Positions 38,636-51,625 of a stretch of DNA of 64,000 nt are shown here, piece after piece. The DNA is taken from assembly GCA_023333565.1 (NCBI GenBank), contig JAJKFH010000115.1, positions 2,108,001 through 2,172,000 on the forward strand, written 5' to 3'. The position numbers were made by a program, and so were the translations under genes. The DNA comes from Puffinus mauretanicus (Eukaryota; Chordata; Aves; Procellariiformes; Procellariidae). The number at the start of each line of letters is the position of its first letter. Position 1 is the first letter of the stretch. Under the pieces are notes generated by a model. That model did not search any database. It had not been told where the DNA came from and worked only from the letters and a program-made list of their open reading frames with translations.

Positions 38636-40411
38636 TTATTGCAAAGCAATGAATTTATCAGTGACTCAAATCCACTTCCGATGATCTTTTATTTTTATTT
38701 TTCCTCAGTCACCAGGAGCCTCACATCCTTCTCCACATACAAAATGTCAATGTCTGTTTCTTTGACTGTCCATTGAGCATTTGAATGATAACCTGAATTC
38801 GTCAGTCTCTCTGCATGCATTCACAGCTAGGATTGTAATGCAGCAATCATCTGTGTGGAGCCAGTTACTGTAACATGCTACTCAAGAAAGCTGATAATGG
38901 AACCTTATTTATTTATTTATTTTGAGCAGGACATTTTAGATCAAGTATCAAAAGAAAGATGCCATCATTAATATTAACCAGGGGCATTTTTAGTTTATTA
39001 AATTTTTGAATCATATTTGCTAGTTCTAATTAGCTAACTGTTTTTATCATCATAATTTTTAAGGATTTCTATTAGTTCTGGGAAGGAATTTAATTAGAAA
39101 ATGACATTATTTGATACTGCAGGGAGAATTTAGATTCAGTAGGTAAAATTAAATAATGTAGCTTTAGCCTTTGAAATATTTTTCAAATTATTTAATTAGC
39201 CAATTACAGCTTATTTAAGCAGTACGTGTTACTTACCTTGAGATAAAATTCCCAATGTAGTTTGATTCAGCTGATAGGTTTCAGGTTTGCTCAGGCGGTA
39301 TTTGGACTTAGTGACTTTGGCAATCTTTATTGTTGTTAAAAAGGCTTGCTTGAATAACAGATCCTACAATGCCATTGGTTTTGTGTATATCCCTGTATTC
39401 AAGCTTAAATTCAAAGTTTCACATGGTTCTCATGAACATTTTTACTATGCTGCAGTAAAACATGTCTGTTGTCTACCTAACTTTTTTCCTTTCAGTCCAT
39501 CCATTCTTAAGAGAAATTTCCAAGATGCCATATATACTATCACAGAGAAAATATAAATAAAAATAATATTTGAGATGTACAGTTCTACTTCAATGAGTAA
39601 TTTAGTATGCTGTAAAGAGATTGCATTAACTGCCCCTTCCCCCCCAAAAAAACCCTTAACCACAAAAACATGTCTATATTTTTCCTAAAGCATTCAAATG
39701 TAGTTTAAGTATCAAAAGCCAGGTGAAGAGCCAGAATCACAGAGAGGCAAAAGTCTTTCCTTGCTTTACATAGATAAAAAGAGGCCACGCTTTTTTACCC
39801 TTTGAACACTTTAGAGAATGCACAGGGGAGCAAGAGTCCTCATTATGATATTCTTCTGTCTTGAAAGGTGTATGAATGTGCTGTACCCTTGTATAGGGAA
39901 TGCTGTATTGCTTTCCAGTTTCCTTAAGAATCACACTTAACTCAGGCTGGGTTATAGGATTCCTGCAATTCAAAATATGATGTTTGTCAAGTAATGAAAG
40001 CAAATACATTTCATAGTATGTGAATGAGACCTTGTTCCACGGTTAAACGAGCAACATAACAGGCCACTGCTAGAGAAGGCAAGTAGCTCGCTCCCTGCTA
40101 CAAATTACTTGCTTGCTAAAAGAGTGAGTTAAAGTTGCAGTTCATGAAGGCTGCTGCTGAAGGTGGACAGTGGGAGCACGCAGCTCTAATTCCCCTCAAC
40201 CTGTAGTGAGGAACTGCATCGTAAGGGTGCCATTTCATGTTATTTATAGTTTAGCTTAACTTGCAGTTTGGTGATAACCAAAAAGGGTGACCCCACAGCC
40301 ACCTCTGGCTTAAAATTAACAAGGCTAAGTGTTCTTTCCTCTACTTGACTAACTGCTCCTCATCCCAATGAAGGGTGAATCTTCTCTTCTCCGTTCAGTG
40401 AGCCATTGGGT
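38636..40411. other. Unique AT-rich sequence with TAATTA-rich block
   Basis: No gene is recognised. A (TTTA)n run lies at 38906-38922. From 38930 to 39235 the sequence is dense in homeodomain-type cores (CTAATTAG, TTTAATTAG, TTAATTAGCCAATTA), which resembles vertebrate conserved noncoding elements. I cannot test this without an alignment. Confidence 0.4.
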
Positions 40412-40600
40412 TGTCTCTGCGTGACACGCTCCTAACACCAGGCTATGTCTGACACCCACCCGCTGGCCGATGTCTCAGCCTGGCCTTGGCCTGTCTCCAG
40501 GGAGGTGCCCGATGCCTGGCGCTGGGGCTGCCTTGGTGTCCGCTGGCTGCCCTGCTCCTGGCTGGGGTGGTGGGACGGGCCCTGGCTGGTGAGGCCTGTT
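40412..40600. other. Isolated GC-rich patch of unknown origin
   Basis: About 190 bp rich in CTGG/TGGC words (GCTGGGGCTGCC, CGCTGGCTGCCC, GGCTGGGGTGG) in an otherwise AT-rich neighbourhood, with several CpGs. It carries no long open frame and no LTR ends, and matches none of the other GC-rich elements here. It could be the remnant of an unrecognised repeat or of a CpG-rich regulatory element. A perfect hairpin lies just downstream (40638-40656). Confidence 0.5.
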
Positions 40601-40637
40601 AAGCACTTAGAAAAATCTGTTTAGTATGAAGAGGTTC

Positions 40638-40656
40638 AGGAGGCTATAAGCCTCCT
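40638..40656. repeat. 8-bp perfect hairpin with 3-nt loop
   Basis: AGGAGGCT (40638-40645) pairs perfectly with AGCCTCCT (40649-40656). Confidence 0.6.
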
Positions 40657-43600
40657 AAGTTCTGAAGTTTCAACCTGTGCAGATAAAGGAGGGGTAGAGG
40701 GAAATAATGAAAATAAGAACTTTAGTTCAGCAGATCTGGAAAGAGCATATGAAAACTTATAAAATGAGAGAAAAAACTAGGTCTTGTTTATTAATAGTGT
40801 TACTGAGAAAGAAAACAAGGAATTCCTAAGAAGGTTAGAGTTTCAGTCAGTGCCCTAAAGAACTTTAAATCCAAATTCATTAAAAAGAAGTAGGCTATAA
40901 CTATAATTTGCCTTTCATTGGAGAAAAAAAGAGGGACATGAATGCAAGGTGTTTAAAATTGTAAAGAAAACTCCAGGGCAGAGCTCACACTGAGCCAAGG
41001 TTTCTCATTGTTTAGAGGTATGATGTCATAATGAGATCATTCTCATCTTTTTGTCCTTTGAACAAAATGAGTCTTTTCTGTTTTACTTTCTCAGGCCTCT
41101 CATTTCGGTGAAAGAGACAAATTACTGAAACCTTGCTGTCTGTGGCACACAACACAACAGCTCATCGTCTTCCTCCTTTATAGAAACATGACATAAAAAT
41201 TATAGGGTGCAAAATGTTAATAACAACACAAAGTCTAAAGTTTCACTGGCAAGTTTCTTAAAGCACTCCAGTTCTGTGAATATTTCATATTGTTAATTAT
41301 CTAGGTAAAACAGAAAGATACATTTTCTTGCATACATTACAGTCACAATATGCTATTGTATTAACCTGCAGTGATATTTGCATTGACCTATAATGGCATC
41401 CCGAATACAATGCAGCCATCTCAGTCTCCCTGTACATGCTAACAGCTCAGAAAAGTCATGGCATACAGCTGGAGCTGTACTTCTGGTGCTTCACTGACAT
41501 GAACGGCAGGATTATGTGTCTGACACTCCCCAGGATCACAGTAGGATTTCTGAATAAGTTTCTGTTTTTCTAACTTGGTACGGAAATAAACAAGAAGAAC
41601 AGTGAGGATCTGAGCTTGAGGATCATTCTCTAATGTGCTCTTTATCACAAAGATCTGAAGCAAATCAATGACGGTTTTCCCGGCTAGAGTGTTACAATGT
41701 GCTTTATCCTTGGGGTTGTGCTTAAGGCTGCAGTCATACTGACTACAAGGCTTTTGCCCTTACGAATTTCTCAAAATGGGGGCATGCCTCTCTCATGAGG
41801 GAAGGTGCAGGAGATGCTTATTGAATGGCTGTGGAATCAGTACATTGGTTTGCAACAGCAGAGCATACTAGTTACAGTTTGGGGAGGAGAGAGGATGTAG
41901 GACTTAGGTGATCCTTTTTCTTAAGGAAATCAAATGAATGAGGTTGTTCTATAATACAAAAAGAATTAGATTAACATGGCTGGTCGTATGACAAATACCA
42001 ACTACATGTAAATACACATACACAAAATATATGCGGTATGTCATATCTCATCTTCAACTCTGTACTGCATAATGCTTCACAGCTGCTGGCAATAATACAA
42101 AGTAAAGCAGCCTTTCAGGTGAAATACACATTTGAGTTTCTCTGTAATAGAGTAAGTCGCGTACATAGGAAAATTGAGAATTTCTGTATTTCGTTCAGCT
42201 TACATTCAAATAACTCTGAAAAAGACCACTGCAAGAGGTAGTAAAACTAAGAGGCAAGTTTCCCTGCATATGTAAATCCATGAGCTCAGGTTTTGTGTGT
42301 ACGAATGACTTCTGTTTTATTTTACTGAGTTTTTAAAAAATAGAATGAACATTTATAAACCCACCATGAAAGGGAAATGTAGAAGGAAGCTGCATTATAC
42401 ATTATGAATAACTGCAACTTGGAGGGGTTAATGATTTAGAACTAGCTCTAATAGTCTGTATAAATGTCTACATAGAAAAGGAATTTTTCATGATTTGTAA
42501 GAAATTAGATATGCAGTAAAATGAATTGTCCATTAATTTAAACATCTGCCTTTGACATACTTCTGAGATTGATGTTCTGCTTATTGGCCTTTCCATACAA
42601 TAGTCTTTGCAAAGCAAGAACTCAGGTAAAATCATTTCAGGCAGAAATCATTTGCCACTAGAGCTCAGTAAAACATCTTAACAACATAACTTGCTTTATG
42701 AAAATTCTGCATTAAAAAATCTACAACATTTTGGGATAGTAGACCACATTATACAGGAAATAACTTCATGAACTGATCTCTTTTCTTATTCATGGCCACA
42801 TGGACTTTACTTCTTATTTGCAATTCTGTAGGATCATTATGTCAATGACACCAGTTGCAAATGTGGAACAGTAATCTGAGGATAGCAGTTCTGCAGAATG
42901 TTAGGTTAGTCCGTTTTTCTCATATGAGTTGTTTAATGACCTTCTCTCCAAAAGTCCAAGACATCCGCATCTCAAATTTTGATCAAGAACTTTGGTCCAG
43001 GGAGGTAAGAGCAGCATCCTCCCGCCTACAGCACAGGTAGCATCCAGCAGCACAGGTCATTCCCACTCTTTTCTCTATGCTTGCCATGAGAAAGCTAACT
43101 TCTTCCCAACCTCTCTCCTGTCTCTTGAAGACAAGAGTTGAGTTTTGCTTTCACTTTGTACAAGCTTTAATAGGCTACTTTTTCCCAATATGCAGGAAAG
43201 CAGAGCAGACAGAAGGCATTCAGCGCAAGACTGGATTTTGTGGTACAGTTGAAACTACAGGAATCACCATTTTCTCTAGCTTCAATGATTATTAATAAAA
43301 ACCTATAACAACAGTAAGGACTCAAAGCAATATTCATATTACTAAAATGCTAGGAAATCCTTAATGACTTCATTTCCCTTGAGATTTCAAGCATATTTAA
43401 ACAACGCTAGGCCAAATTCTGGCCTGTTGCACATTTTGAAATCAAGTGATTGATTGAATCTCTGAGTTATTTCAGTAGATTTTTATGGGGTAGAATTAAC
43501 GACAGAATTTATGACATTTATAGTTACCCCCAAAGTCACATTGTTATCTCGAAGTTTAACTTCAATTGCTGGATTTAGCAGAAATTATCTGGAGGTGTGA

Positions 43601-46600
43601 GAATACGCACATGTATGCCAAGACACTGGAGAGACCAGAAACTAAGAAAGGAATACATTATATGAAACAGTTCTTTTCCTGCATTTTCTAATTTGTGAAA
43701 ATGAAAGCTTTCTGTGGGGTCACATATCTCTTAGTAGCCCTCTGCTGGAAAACAGACCCTGATAGAAGGGGTTGCACTGGACATCGGTGCGGCTGCCTGC
43801 CAATGTGCCTGTGTGAGGTCCTGGGTTGCTGGCTCCGACTGCCCTGGAAGCCTGAAGCCTCGGTTGTCTCCCTCCCTGCCTGCCTTGCAGTTTCTCAACT
43901 GTCTGGGTTTCCAGAGATTACGAGAAACCCTGGCTCCTGGGAAAAAGCGATACAGCGTGATTAATTCTCCCTCACAAAGAATTACAGCATTTGGAAGTTT
44001 TGTTGCAAAGTGGAGTAGAATCAATTTGTTATAATCTTGTACACTCTAATAAATATTTCCCCTTTTTAATCTGGAACAGAAACACGTGCTGTAAAAATAC
44101 ACAGCCACAAATGAAATGTTTTTTGATGTGAATGTATACAAGTCCTTAAGACTGAATTTTTTTCTATTACTTGCTATTCACAAATACCCTGCTAAAATTA
44201 ATAAGTACAAATGTATCTTATCATACCTACAGTTTTGTTTTTGTTAAGGAACAAGTAAAGATTGGCTATAGACTCCATATTCTGATTTGGAGATACTTGA
44301 ACAATTTATATTTTGCTATGTATGATTTTCTTTATTCTCAAACACCAGACATGCATGCTTGACACACAAATGACAAAAAAGGAGAATTACGTTTCTCACT
44401 TTACTATGCATACATACATGTATGCACACAGACACACACTTACGCATTATATTTGTATTCTAATTCTTTCCCTTTATGAGCATTTAAAAAGCTTCAATTT
44501 TTAAAGGAAAAAGAAATCAAATTTGGTTTTGTGAAGAACATATCTCTGTCCTACTGCAGTCCAGTCAAAAACCCCACATCCAACAGCGTAACATGCTGTC
44601 AAGTTTATAACCGAATTCAAAGTAATCTCTATTTCCATAAGAATGAGAAGACAGGCAAACAAGCTGCTCATACAACAGTCATGTAATGGGTTGTTTGCTA
44701 TTTCTTTCTGGTTCAGCTACTGTTACAGCACTAGTACACTGGTTCTGGGAGGAGCTGCAATTCACACTAAAAATTGTATTATTTCACATATAATTTCAAT
44801 AGCACTGTGGGCAGTAATCTCAGAGAAAGGTACCCTTTTATGGGATGTCAATACTTTGACCCTAAAAGAAGAAAGACTCTAAAATCAGATTTAAATTCCT
44901 ATTCTGTGTTTGTACCAACAGTAAAATGGATCCCAGTATAGCTATAAAGACTGAACCCGCTTCAGGCTCAGAATAAGCTCCCTGTTTAGGAAGTAGCAGT
45001 TGTTTCAACACATTATCTCTCCATGTTAATTTATTTAATTATGATGATTTATGGTTGATATTGCTTTTGTCTCACCTTGATGGTTGCAAAGACATTATTC
45101 ACTATCAGACACTGTGCCTTTTGTCCAATTTTCTAAGTGTCACTACTAAGAGAAACTCTGCAAAACATTTTAATTAATACTGAACACAATCAAAGTGAAG
45201 AGAAAAATGTTCATTGCACTGCTTCAGAAAAAAAAAAGAGTTATAATAAATGAACCCCTTCAAGTTCCCATTTGTATTATACCAGTGAACTATAGAGGTT
45301 ATTCAAAAAGGGTGATTTCCATTTTTATCATTTAGAAAGTACCTAATTTTATAACATTTTAGAATATTTTCTGGTTTTTACGATCTAAGTGTAAAACTTA
45401 CGCTTATTTAGTTCTGTAAATTTCATACTTCCAGAAGAAAAAGTGAAGGGAAACTATAGAGAAGGAGTATGAGAGAAAATATTGAAAGCTAGTCATGTTA
45501 TGAATTTTTTAATTATGGTACTAATAAAGGATTATTCAAATACTGACATTGTGACAGAGAGATCTTCTGACCTTCTCTGTCATCATTTTCAGTTCACCTA
45601 CTATAACTTTCACATAAAGTTTCTGTTAGCACTGTTTATTTTGGTCAGATTATTTTATCTAGGCATTTGTTTGCTGGATTTTCTAGTAATTTATCTGACA
45701 ACTCTGGCATTTATGACTCTATACCCAGGGAAGAACTTCAGCATAAGTTTCCCACTATACCAGGGCCACATTATCTTTGTGATATGACTTTTTATGTTTA
45801 GTTCTTTTATCCAAACCTATGCTTCTTACTAGAAAATCGTCAGAGCTGCAACTTGAAATGACCAAATTTATTGTATAAATACCCTGAGAGGAAAAACCTT
45901 GAACTAGATGTGCTGCAGCCAGTAATGAGAAGATAAGATTTTTCTCCAGAGTGTCAAGAGTTTTCATTTTTATTCTCTTTACATTCTTAGAGTAGAATTA
46001 TAAAGAATATTGCTACCTCGCAGCTTTCTCAAAAACCTTTATGTGGAATTTTCAAAATCCGCAGATGTAATCATGATTGTTATTGCCATTGTTTGTTACA
46101 CCTATGAGAAGAGGTATCTAAACCTGGTGTATCAACCCTGCAAATTAGTGCACAAGCTAACGGTATGTTTTCTTCCTCCCTCTCTTGGTCCTTTCCCAAC
46201 TCCACCTTAGAAACAAAGCTCAATAGAGGGACTATTTTGAAAGGATATTTGTAACTCAACTCAGATTTCTTAAAATCACATTTAAAATTTTCAGAGAAAT
46301 TTGAAACTATTTTAGAGGAGGATAGAGGGGAAAGACCAAGTGAAGATTTACCCTAGATGAACTTGTGAACGTTGTGCCTTCACAGTTTTTCATTGAATGC
46401 TGAACATGTATTAAACTGACTGGAACTGAGATATGGACCACATTTTACCCTTATCTACACCTTCTGCTACTCATGGTAGTGGAGACTTGAGAGATACGAA
46501 ACTGGTCCCCTTAAACAATATCAAAAAAAGCCCTGGGGCTAACTTTAAAGGTTAAGTAGTCTTTCCTCCTTCTCCTTTACTTCTTCCTTCAATATTGCCA

Positions 46601-49600
46601 GCTTCTTTATTTATTCATTTCAAGTTCCAAGATGCTCAGCTGGTGGATGGAGCCTCTTAGTCTACTAATGACATGAGTCTTCATTCCTTCTTGTAAAGAA
46701 AATAAATTATCCCTGAATAAATGAAAATAAATTATCTCTCTGCTGCCGTGTCAGTCTCCTAATACTTCTCTTCTGGACCTCTTTGACAGTGGTACCAAAA
46801 TGACATTCCTCAGAACTTCATAATTCCTGTTTGGAAATTATATACTTTCTCTACAATGCAGGTCAGTCCTTCTCTGTCCCAGAATAAATCACCTCCATAT
46901 ACAGGAGAAATCTGCATATCCACTCACTTCTTAATCATAAATTTTCTCTGTGGAGGAAGACCAAGTCTCAAGCACAATTTGGACTTCTAATTTATGTTTC
47001 TGTAGTTTAGGTACTACAACAGGTATATAAAACTACTTACAAAAAAAAAAATCCTCTTGCCACTGAGATACTGTAAACTCCCTTAGATTTAAATGTAATA
47101 CAGAGAAAATGGTTAGGATAGTAAGGGTGAACTGAATCAGGGCAGACAATGGGACTTAGAGATAAACAGAGAAATGAAGCTTGGAGTTATTAATTGAGGA
47201 GGACGCGGTATCTCAGCACAAAGAAAGGAGGCTATTGCCTATCTAGCTGAAGGGACAAGGAAAGGATACTGTAAAAGACAAGGAGATGAAAGGACTGAAC
47301 TTGTGACATCCCCCAGCACAGAAGTTTCCCTATTACCAAAGGTGAGCTGCATGTGTAAATGGGTTGTATGACAAGCCCCAAAGAGGTAAAGCTGTGATCA
47401 TGAAACTGTTTTGCTCACATTGACCTCCTCAAACATAGGAGGATGGATTTGTACATGCAGAACAGCAGTTGCAATGTGAAAGGGAAAATACTGCTGAGCT
47501 ATAAACTCAGGACATACTTAATGAAGAGTCTGAGTTTACCTGGTGAGATAGGCAGTGGAAATGAAGAGTGGTCGCTGCTAAGTATTTTACAAGAATCCTA
47601 CTGAACTGGTGACAATTCTCTTTTGTTGAGAAGGAACTTACCAAGGCTAACTTAGGGCTGTTGGTAAGCCATATAAAGTTTCACTCCCACAGTTTTAGAT
47701 GTTTTAGTCCATGTCTATTCTGAAATATATTCTAGGCTTCATATTAAAGCAGGTACTAAACAGAAAAACAGTCAATCATTTTTATCATAGTAATTTGCTA
47801 AGTAGGATTAGGACTAGCCAGTTAAAGATATGATATTCACAGATATAAGGGTCTGTGTATTCACTGTGAATTGAAACACATTAAGCCACATCAACATTGT
47901 GGCTTTCATTTACCTAACTCAAAATTGGAGCACCTATTAAACATTTCAGACTAACTGTTAAAGAATGAACTTAGTAAAAGAAAAAAAAAAGACTCAAATT
48001 TAAAATAGGAACATAATCTAGTAAAAAAACGGAGTTCATTTATTTTAAATGTTCACTAAAACATCAGTAAAGGAAGATTTTCATTAAATATATATTACAA
48101 GACAGTTTTATCAAAAAATTACACCTTTTCTCCTTTTGAATTAAAATACAGCCACTAGTGTTCATTATTTATATTTTAGGCAGTATGTGAAACATCTGCA
48201 TATTATTTTGGACTACAAAATAGGATTCAGTAATGCAAAAATGAATGTAAGTTCAATATATTATATAGTTTCATATATGTAGGATTTTTGTATGCATAAA
48301 TAAAACATTCACTCGGTGAGAAAAGAAAGTACATGCTCCTATGTTTTGGAAAAAAGTATTTGAACCTAACTTCTCAATGCAGTAATTCATGCCACAGAAG
48401 AACTGTATACCTTATTGTTGTATGTCTTTTCTGGGAGTTAGTGTGGAATAAACAAGGCACAAATAGTTGAGAACAGCAACATGACAATGAGTTTTGGGAA
48501 GGTTTATGGTGGTGTCTGTTTTTAGGCATTTATTGCAGTGGAGATAAACTCAACTTACACCTTTAGGGTGTCAATTGCAATACAGTTGGCCAGAATGTTC
48601 CCAGATACCTGATTTAATAAGAACTAGGTAAAGATAAAAACAGAGGGAGGAATGAGAATGAAGTTTGAAGACTAGAGGCATAGAACAGGACTGAAACACC
48701 ATTCAATATTTGTTCAATATTTGTTCAATTGTTTTGACAAACGAGATTAAAACTGACGCTTTGCTGGCCAGTGGTAGTGATATGATGAAAAAAATGTTTC
48801 AAAGAAAATACTTACTGTAGCAGTCAATAGCTAGAAAAAATAGTCAAGCCTAAATAAGAGGAGGAGAAAAGAGGACACAGATAGCATCATGTTAATTAGT
48901 AACGCATATTAGAAATGGTTACTAATAGGACAAATCTCCAAAGAGAGAAGGAAGATGGGTAATCTAGAATAGGCTAATTAAGAGGAACCAGACTGACATT
49001 CTTGTTTAGCACACACCTCCTGTTCTAGCTGAGGCAAATCAATATTTATGTGTCTGCCTAAACAACTCCCTCTTCCTCCACCCAGAGCATCTCCTCCAGA
49101 GACTCCATTAGAGATTATTAAAGGAAAGGCAGATGAGACTGTAACGTATGCAAGAAAACTCAGGAAATCAGTTTAGAACAGAGTCATACCTGACTTTGGC
49201 AAGAATGTAGGAGTCTTCTTTTCATATTTATAAAAATTTCTATGGTAGTAACAAGTGGTACTGAAGTGAAAGCAGAACAAATTCATTACTGCCATCTTTT
49301 GATAACAGATCCACTGATGATAATTTTCATCAACCGTCCACCACCAAAAACCTGGCCAAAAAGAGATCAAAACAATGAAGTGATTAAAGGAAAAGTATGT
49401 ATACAACCACGACGCTACCATCCATTTGGAAAACAAAATCTTTTGTGGACTTGGATTGCCATCTTTTGGTGGAGGTCATAATGGACATGACATTTGCAAG
49501 GAGGAGAGGAACAGGTGCAACACACCATCTTTTTTCATTTCCTCTTCAAAGGGAAAGCTTTAGCTTGGATCATCCTTAAGTTACTCCATTGTTATGTGCA

Positions 49601-50158
49601 ATGTCCACATCACTGTAATTCAGAAGTCATACCAGAAAGATATGCTTCTGTTCTGAAAATGTAATATTCTTGCAATAAGCATAAAGTTTCCATTAGAAGG
49701 TAATAGCAATATTTGTTTTATACTCACGGTGTGTAGAATACTTCTCTTGAGAGATATGTGGCAGAAGTAAGGTAAGTAAAATGCAAAGGAACCACCACTA
49801 GGCTGCAAGGACTTGTACATTTCCAAACAACCATTCTGAGATGTAGAATGTTACAGTACCCTAAAAATTGTCAATTTATTCTAAAAAAACCCTTTCTCCA
49901 ATTGGCTTCAGTGGCAATTCAACTCTATCTTAAAATACACAGTACAACATCATTTGCTTCAGAAATTGATGTGTATTTGTATTTCATTATTAATTAAACA
50001 TCTAAATTTTCCTAGAATCAATAGTGTATTTCTCTCTAAAATTTAGTGTCATATTTTCCTGGGTCTTACTTTTCACCTTGATTATTTCAAAAAGGCCAAA
50101 GTTCAGACTGACTCTGACTCTATGGTAATTAATTTTGCTTTAGAAAAGAATGGAAAAG
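40657..50158. other. AT-rich stretch, one exon-like frame only
   Basis: About 9.5 kb. Apart from the frame at 41439-41703, no gene or dispersed repeat is recognised. It contains CA/CATA-rich sequence (44406-44442) and a two-copy CAATATTTGTT direct repeat (48705-48727). A moderately GC-rich stretch (43760-43960) has open frames in three overlapping registers, which argues against coding. Confidence 0.45.
41439..41703 (-). other. Exon-like minus-strand open frame, unidentified
   Basis: On the minus strand a CTCTAG that could serve as a splice acceptor (at about 41694-41699) precedes an open frame reading GKTVIDLLQIFVIKS at its start. It runs about 80 codons to a TAG at 41439-41441. The peptide has a hydrophobic run (ILTVLLVYF) followed by a basic stretch (RTKLEKQKL) and a Cys-containing segment (YCDPGECQTH), a composition that looks more protein-like than neighbouring frames. 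There is no initiating ATG near the start, so a real feature would be a last exon or a pseudogene fragment. I do not recognise the protein and no partner exons were found. Confidence 0.25.
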
Positions 50159-50163
50159 ATGTC

Positions 50164-50871
50164 TGTGGTGGGTTGACCTTGGATGGCCTTCAGGTGCCCA
50201 AGCCGCTCTATCACTCCCCTTCTCAGCAGGACAGGGGAGAGAAAATATTATGAAAGGCTCGTGGGTCGAGATAAGGACAGGGAGATCACTCAGCAATTAC
50301 CGTCACGGGCAAAACAGACTTGACTTGGGGAAATTAATTTAATTTATTGCCAATCAAAAGTCAGAGTAGGATAATGAGAAATAAAAAAAAATCTTAAAAC
50401 ACCTTCCCCCCACCTCTCCCTTCTTCCCAGGCTCAGCTTCACTCCCAAATTCTCTACCTCCTTCCCCTGAGCAGCGCAGGGGGATGGGGAATGGGAGTTG
50501 CCGTCAGTTCATCACATGTTGTCTCTGCCGCTCCTTTCTCCTCACGCTCTTCCCCTGCTCCAGCGTGGGATCCCACCCACAGAGATAGTCCTCCCTGAAC
50601 TTGTCCAACGTGGGTCCTTCCCATGGACTGCAGTTCTTCACGAACTGTTCCAGCATGGGTCCTTTCCACGGAGTGCAGTCCTTCATACTACTATGTATTT
50701 CTTTAAAAAATTACTAACATCCTGCCCCCTCCAAAAAGGCACAGATGTCGTGTAAATCAATGAAGTTTTTACATAGGATGAAGGGCATGGGGGAAGCGTC
50801 TAGTATCTTCTCACAGAAGCCATCCCTGCAACTCCCCTGCTACCAAAACCTTGCCACGGAAACCCAATACA
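50164..50871 (-). mobile_element. Solo ERV LTR with internal 45-bp minisatellite
   Basis: This 708-bp element runs on the plus strand from TGTGGTGGGTTGACCTTGGA to AACCCAATACA, so on the minus strand it starts TGTATTGGGTTTCCGTGGCA. Flanks ATGTC (50159-50163) and ATCTC (50872-50876) match in 4 of 5 positions. The minus-strand AATAAA is at plus 50343-50348. Tandem units starting at 50559, 50604 and 50649 (period 45, core TCCAGCRTGGGTCC) lie in the U3-like part. Its left module (GGTTGACCTTGG, GGGCAAAACAGACT, TTTATTGCCAA) is shared with 26581 and 58089, but the U3-like part is unrelated to theirs. It has no interior. Confidence 0.92.
50559..50690. repeat. Minisatellite in LTR, three 45-bp units
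   Basis: Units begin at 50559, 50604 and 50649 with TCCAGCGTGGG, TCCAACGTGGG and TCCAGCATGGG. Later parts share CCTTYCCAYGG and TGCAGTYCTTCA. The first unit is the most diverged. From memory, related avian LTRs carry more of these units, so copy number probably varies. Confidence 0.8.
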
Positions 50872-51116
50872 ATCTCTAACATGTTTATCAGCAAATTCTC
50901 CAGAATGATAGCAAAATATTTAATAAGAGCTACAGACAAGGTCTATGTATTTATTTTTTTTCCCACAAAACAGACTACTAATAATTAGAAAATTAGAGAA
51001 TGCATTAAAAATAGGATGTTTTGGAGATGCACTCTCCTCACAAATTAATTATAAAGTGATGTCCTTAAAAGGAAATAAATCGCCACTTAATAATCTAGAA
51101 GGTTTTTGTGCTCTAT

Positions 51117-51620
51117 TGTCGTGGTTTAACCCCAGCCAAGTAAATAAACCCCACGCAGCCGCTCGCTCCCCCCGCCCCTCCAGTGGGATGGGGGAGAGAA
51201 TCGGGAGGGCACAAGTAGGGAAACTCCCGGGTTGAGATAAAAACAGTTTAATAATTTAAATAAAACAAAGTAGAACAGTAAGAATAACAATGAGAACAAC
51301 AACAATAACAGAATATACAAAGCAGACGATGTGCAATGCAACTGCTCACCGACCACCAACCGCGTGTCACGAACGGGGGGCAAGCCCCCCCCCCCACCTG
51401 GTTTTTACACTGAGCATGATGTCACATGGTATAGAAGACCCCGTTGGCCAGCTGGGTCCACCACCCCGGCTGTGCTCCCCCTCCCTGGTGCAAGCATCAC
51501 CCAGCAACAGCCAAAGCATCAATGGGCCATCAAAGCTCCTTTCACACCAAACCCAAAACACAGCACACCCCCCAAGCTACTGGTAAGAAAGTTAACTCTG
51601 TCCCAGCCGGAACCAGAACA
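51117..51620 (-). mobile_element. Solo ERV LTR with perfect 5-bp TSD (5025 family)
   Basis: A 504-bp LTR, the reverse-complement counterpart of the 5025 family: plus-strand TGTCGTGGTTTAACC at the left and CCAGCCGGAACCAGAACA at the right. It is flanked exactly by TCTAT (51112-51116) and TCTAT (51621-51625). Minus-strand ATTAAA is at plus 51247-51252. A run of C at about 51387-51396 and TGACATCA (the decayed CRE) are visible. It has no interior. This is the best preserved copy of its family here. Open frames 51290-51756 cross it by chance. Confidence 0.95.
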
Positions 51621-51625
51621 TCTAT

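Noticed and set aside
43731..44034. Possible gene in a moderately GC-rich stretch
   Set aside because: Three overlapping frames on two strands, none with recognisable content or splice context.
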